Below are positions 60,355-64,000 of a stretch of 64,000 nt of DNA, in pieces (within the stretch, counting starts at the first letter, position 1; every line of letters starts with the position of its first letter). The notes below the pieces were generated by a model. The model had not been told where the DNA came from and ran no database searches. It saw nothing but the letters and a program-made list of their open reading frames with translations. Origin of the DNA: Narthecium ossifragum. Taxonomy: Eukaryota > Streptophyta > Magnoliopsida > Dioscoreales > Nartheciaceae. The stretch spans positions 24,352,672 to 24,416,671 of the forward strand of contig OY986972.1 of the NCBI GenBank assembly GCA_963920575.1, written 5' to 3'. A program made the translations under genes and the position numbers.

Positions 60355-63300
60355 GGAGTGTCCAAATGGGCCGGCCCGGTCAAGTCCGGCCCGAGTAGCC
60401 AGGTTGGAGGCAATACCCGGTCCGGCCTAGATATGGCCCTGCCCTACTTGAAGATCAGGCTGGACCAGGCCGCGGGACCGGGCCCAGGTATGTCTCCACC
60501 ACCGTCGATGATCGGAGAAGGGGGTTGTGGCATGGTCGACGATGAAGGGGGATGCGACGTGGTCGACGTGACCTCTCAAACGGTCGGACTCAAGGATTGC
60601 AAATTGGACAGCCCAAACGGTCAAGCGTTTCTCCTCTCCTCTCAAATTGTCACCTAGACTCACAAGTGACAACGGTCACCTGCACTCACAGGTGACCGTG
60701 ACCTCTCAGGCTGAACCTTTCTCCCCTCCTCTCCTCTCTCCGAGACCGCGGCCCTCTCTCACCCCCGCCGCCGACGCCATGGCCCAGACCCTTCACCTCC
60801 TCACCCCTCGCACCCCGATCCTTCTTCATCTCGGATCGCATGATTGCATACTCCTCTCCCATCTTTCTTCCCCTCCTCTCTCGGCGTGCCTCACGAAGCC
60901 CGACGCCCACCTCGCCAAAGCCGTCCCGTGCCAAGCCCGATGTCAAGCTCATCCATCTCCGCCGGCCTGACGCTACCCTTCACCCGATCCACCCCCACTT
61001 TTCAAGCTCAACGCCGAGCTCCTCTAGGGGATAACCTTTAGGCATCGAGGTCCTGATCGGAGCCCTTTCTCCCCTCCTCTCTCCGGTAGGAGATCGCATC
61101 CCCAACGCTGGCATCAGCCTCCGATCGTCGTCCCCGACGCTGGTCACCTCCCCAAGGACCCTCACTGGCGCCGCCCTCACCCGCGCCTCCGCCTCCCATC
61201 CGGTCGATCCGAGCCCGTGGATCGACTCCGAGGGACCCCGCGACCCTTCCCCTGCCGATCCCGACCGCCAACGATCCCCTTCCCCTGCCGATCCCGACCA
61301 CCGACGGTGGCCATGACCCCGCTCGTCATACACAGTTGGGTCGCTCTTCTTGGGCTGTCCAACTGGCCGGACCCTGTCATACCCCAACCCAAAAAACCCA
61401 TCCGGCTCGGGGCGTGAGGGTCCTAAACTCTAAAAATCAAACGGCGAGAGCCTCCCCTGTATTTTCTCAATTTGAACCCTGTGCAGATTACTATTTCACC
61501 ACAATTTAAAACAATAATTCTAACAGTCTTAAATAAAGCACAAATACAATTCTATAATTATCATTTCACTTACTGGCATATGTTCTTGTAAAACATCTAT
61601 TTATACAACAATCCCACCAACCCTCAATACATAATTTAATACATATGATCAAATCATCGAAGAGGGAAATTATACATTTAATACAATTATAAATGTACAA
61701 CTATTAACAAAAGGGGAAACCCCTATTCGCCCACGTCCTAGCTAATGCTTCTAATGTAATCAAATGCACGCAATGCTCACACGCACATCAAGAGGAATTC
61801 AGACATGTAACGATATTTCAAGTAATATATAGGTCTAGGCATAGCCTACAGCTCGCCAGGGATAAACATGCATAAAGCAGATAGAGATCTAAACTACAAC
61901 AATACAATATTATAACGACGCCCACGGACCGTTAACAAGCAACTACCCACTTCAATCTGAAATTCGGCAGTACAACGACATCCACAGCCGTCAATCGCAA
62001 TTTCTACAACGGGATACAACCCCGGCCAAATAAATAACAAACTACAACCATTACAATATACAACTAGAGTACACCTTCGGCCCACTAATTATCTAAACAT
62101 CCCAAGGGGCATGACTCCCTTAGTTCAACCACAAGCTAGGTATACATGTATACAATACGATATAAATAAGCATGACATGCAATTAATTGCCAATGAGACA
62201 AGTAAGCTACTAGTTAAACCGACAAACCGATATCGAGGGTTCAAACACCCAAACCTATCAAATCTAGCTTGTCAATCCTAGATGTTACTAAGAACATCAA
62301 TTAAGAGCATTAGGTGAATTAAGCATGTATCTCGAAGGATTAAACACGGCAAAACATCGAAAATCCATTAAGGAGCTAAATTCCGGATTTCTGCAGTAAA
62401 CCCTAGTTATATGCGATGAAATCTTATCAATTCGACGTCCAAACGACGTCAAACTTCAAGTTAAACTTAAGTACATGTATCTCAACATGTTAGGGACACG
62501 CATGCCAAGTATTGGATCTAATTAATGTCTAATTTCCACATAATTTACTAATCATTTTCTTAATTTCAGTTTCGCAGCAGTTTAGGAAACAATTCGCCAA
62601 AAATCGTATATAAATCAAAAAATCATGAAACCAGCGGCAATTGAAAGTAGATTCGATGATCTACAGCTTTCATCTTGAAAGTTACACGATATCATGCTCA
62701 CACAGATCGGAAATCGAGCATGAACTAGACTGTTCATCGAAGAACAGAGCATCGACGAAAATCCGGGAAAATCATGCTTAAAAACCCAATTAAATCACAA
62801 TCAAATCCTAAGAAGCATCTACCAGATGAAGAACATGCATCACAGAGCAATCTACATGAGAAGCAATGAAAAACCTAGGTGGGAACCCTACCTCACATCT
62901 CGGAGAAGAAGAGGGAAGGTCGGATCGGATCTTGCCGACGTTGTTCCAGGCGCTGGAGCTTGGCGGCGGCGGAGAGGCGACGCGAGGTGGCCGGCGGAGT
63001 TCATCCATCGGCGAAGAAGAGGGCTTCCAGCAAGCTCGGGAGGGAAAAAGGAGGGGAGAGGGTGTCGGATCCGAGAGGAGAAGGGGTTCCGCAGCTCGAG
63101 AGGGGTGATGACGAGCTCGGGGAGGAGCGGCGATGGACAACGGCGGCGAAGAATCTCCGGAGAGGAGAGATCGGCGGAGAGGAGCTCGGATCTGAGGTTC
63201 TCGGGACAGAGAGAGCTCGGGGGAGAGGAGCTCTGGCCGCATCTTAGGAGAGGGAGCTTGAAGGGGCGGCGGGCGGCAACGATGGTGAAGGAGCTCCGGA

Positions 63301-63896
63301 GAAGAGAGAGAGCCGGCACGGTCGCGAGCGGGGAAGAAGAAAGGAGGAGAGAGATCGGGCGCGGGGGGAGAAGGAAGGGAAGAGAGAGAGAGAGAAGGGT
63401 TAAGCCGGTTCAGACGAGCCAACTGATTGGACTGAATCTGATTTGACTCTAAATTGTGATCTCGTCCGGATCCGACAATCACGAACGCTCCTACTGGATC
63501 TATTCAATCACATACATCAATTAAGGCTGTGTGTGCACTACGCATGTGTGAAACCGACCACCAAGACGTAATTTATCAAATTACCCTTTGGGTCCAAAAG
63601 CAGCGATGCGATCAACCGATCGCAACCCAAGACCAACCGGGCCAAACCAATCAAGCTAGACCTTCGACCTAACACGGTCGGACCGGGTCGGAGGAATAGG
63701 TCCTCACAGGCCCGATCCGATCCGGCCCGGTAAACCTTTTCTTTAAAACCTGGGCGGACTGGGTTTTTGACCAAGGGACCCTAGTCCGATCCTGAACTCG
63801 GATCAGCCCGGTCCAGCATGGCCAACATCCGGGCCGAACCGGGCTACGGCCTTGATGGGCCTGGGCCGGGCCATTTGGGCCTTTTGAACACCCCTA
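60355..63896. mobile_element. Mutator-like TIR element (possible Pack-MULE) carrying a solo LTR
   Basis: A perfect 9-bp duplication, GGCGTTCAT (60346-60354 and 63897-63905), brackets the insertion, as Mutator-like elements leave. The ends GGAGTGTCCAAATGGGCC and (reverse complement of right) GGGGTGTTCAAAAGGCCCAA are related and lead into GGCCCGG-rich arms. Without the LTR at 61375-63708 it is about 1.2 kb. Its interior (60490-61374) is unusually GC-rich, unlike the AT-rich host, and could be captured genomic sequence. The empty site is at about 2393-2401. No transposase. Confidence 0.75.
61375..63708 (-). mobile_element. Solo LTR, 2.3 kb, inverted
   Basis: On the minus strand it starts TGTGAGGACCTATTCC and ends GGGTTGGGGTATGACA. 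Flanking 5-mers GACCC and GGCCC match at four of five positions. It is the same family as 28825-31761, by its start, its end and an internal block near 62060-62140. A purine-rich plus-strand leader (minus-strand CT-rich, 62880-63420) explains the long Ser/Pro/Arg open frames on both strands there. No internal retrotransposon domain adjoins it. Confidence 0.78.
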
Positions 63897-63905
63897 GGCG
63901 TTCAT

Positions 63906-64000
63906 CTGTACCGAGCACCGAAACAGAAACAGGCTAGGGCCAGAGCCATATTGTTCTCAGTGAAGAGTGTCTTGGGCCTAGTAGCTCTGATTATCTTTAC
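63906..64000. repeat. Right copy of the array-flanking spacer, last part
   Basis: It resumes the match to 2402-2490 ('accgagcaccgaaacagaaacagg', 'gaagagtgtcttgggcct'), and the window ends inside it. Confidence 0.75.

Noticed and set aside
62808..63482. Long open frames on both strands rich in Ser, Pro and Arg
   Set aside because: They fall in the CT-rich leader of a solo LTR, and overlapping frames on both strands show they come from composition.

Overview
The window is nuclear DNA from a flowering plant. It holds multi-exon genes with GT-AG introns and encodes S-locus (G-type) lectin receptor-like kinases. It also carries plant-type Copia, LINE, SINE, Harbinger-like, Mutator-like and solo-LTR insertions. 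The species cannot be told from the sequence.

The core is a receptor-kinase array in both orientations, built by repeated segmental duplication. All copies use one seven-exon plan: exon 1 ectodomain (signal peptide, B-lectin, S-locus glycoprotein/EGF, PAN), exon 2 transmembrane helix, exons 3-7 Ser/Thr kinase. The kinase exons keep identical lengths (161 or 179, 211, 238, 151, 306 or 312 bp). Plus-strand type: gene 1 (12750-16201) and its near-identical copy gene 2 (43333-47069). Minus-strand type: gene A (4142-6275, open frame but lectin domain deleted in frame), gene B (20838-23870, kinase lost, SLG-like secreted product predicted), gene C (24975-28137, intact), gene D (36983-40001, mosaic pseudogene of B and C) and gene E (49318-52383, intact). 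Gene F (47386-49027) is a kinase-only remnant of another subtype. More decayed exons lie at 18930-20180, 35190-35830 and 36480-36910.

Both window edges are copies of one spacer. Positions 1-2480 match 53110-64000, which is longer because it gained a Harbinger-like element (53692-54861), a LINE (55633-59546) and a Mutator-like element (60355-63896) that itself carries a 2.3-kb solo LTR. The 28.4-33.9 kb block is a nest of solo LTRs with no coding domains. The 8.6-11.5 kb block is minisatellite sequence present upstream of gene 1 and absent upstream of gene 2.

Functionally, intact C, E and 2 should be membrane receptors binding apoplastic ligands and signalling through an RD-type kinase. A could signal without a lectin domain, and B could be a soluble decoy. 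A promoter/leader module that drives genes 1 and 2 also sits, as a relic, immediately beyond the 3' ends of A, C and E and points into them, so antisense transcription is possible. All calls rest on reading the sequence; no database search was run.
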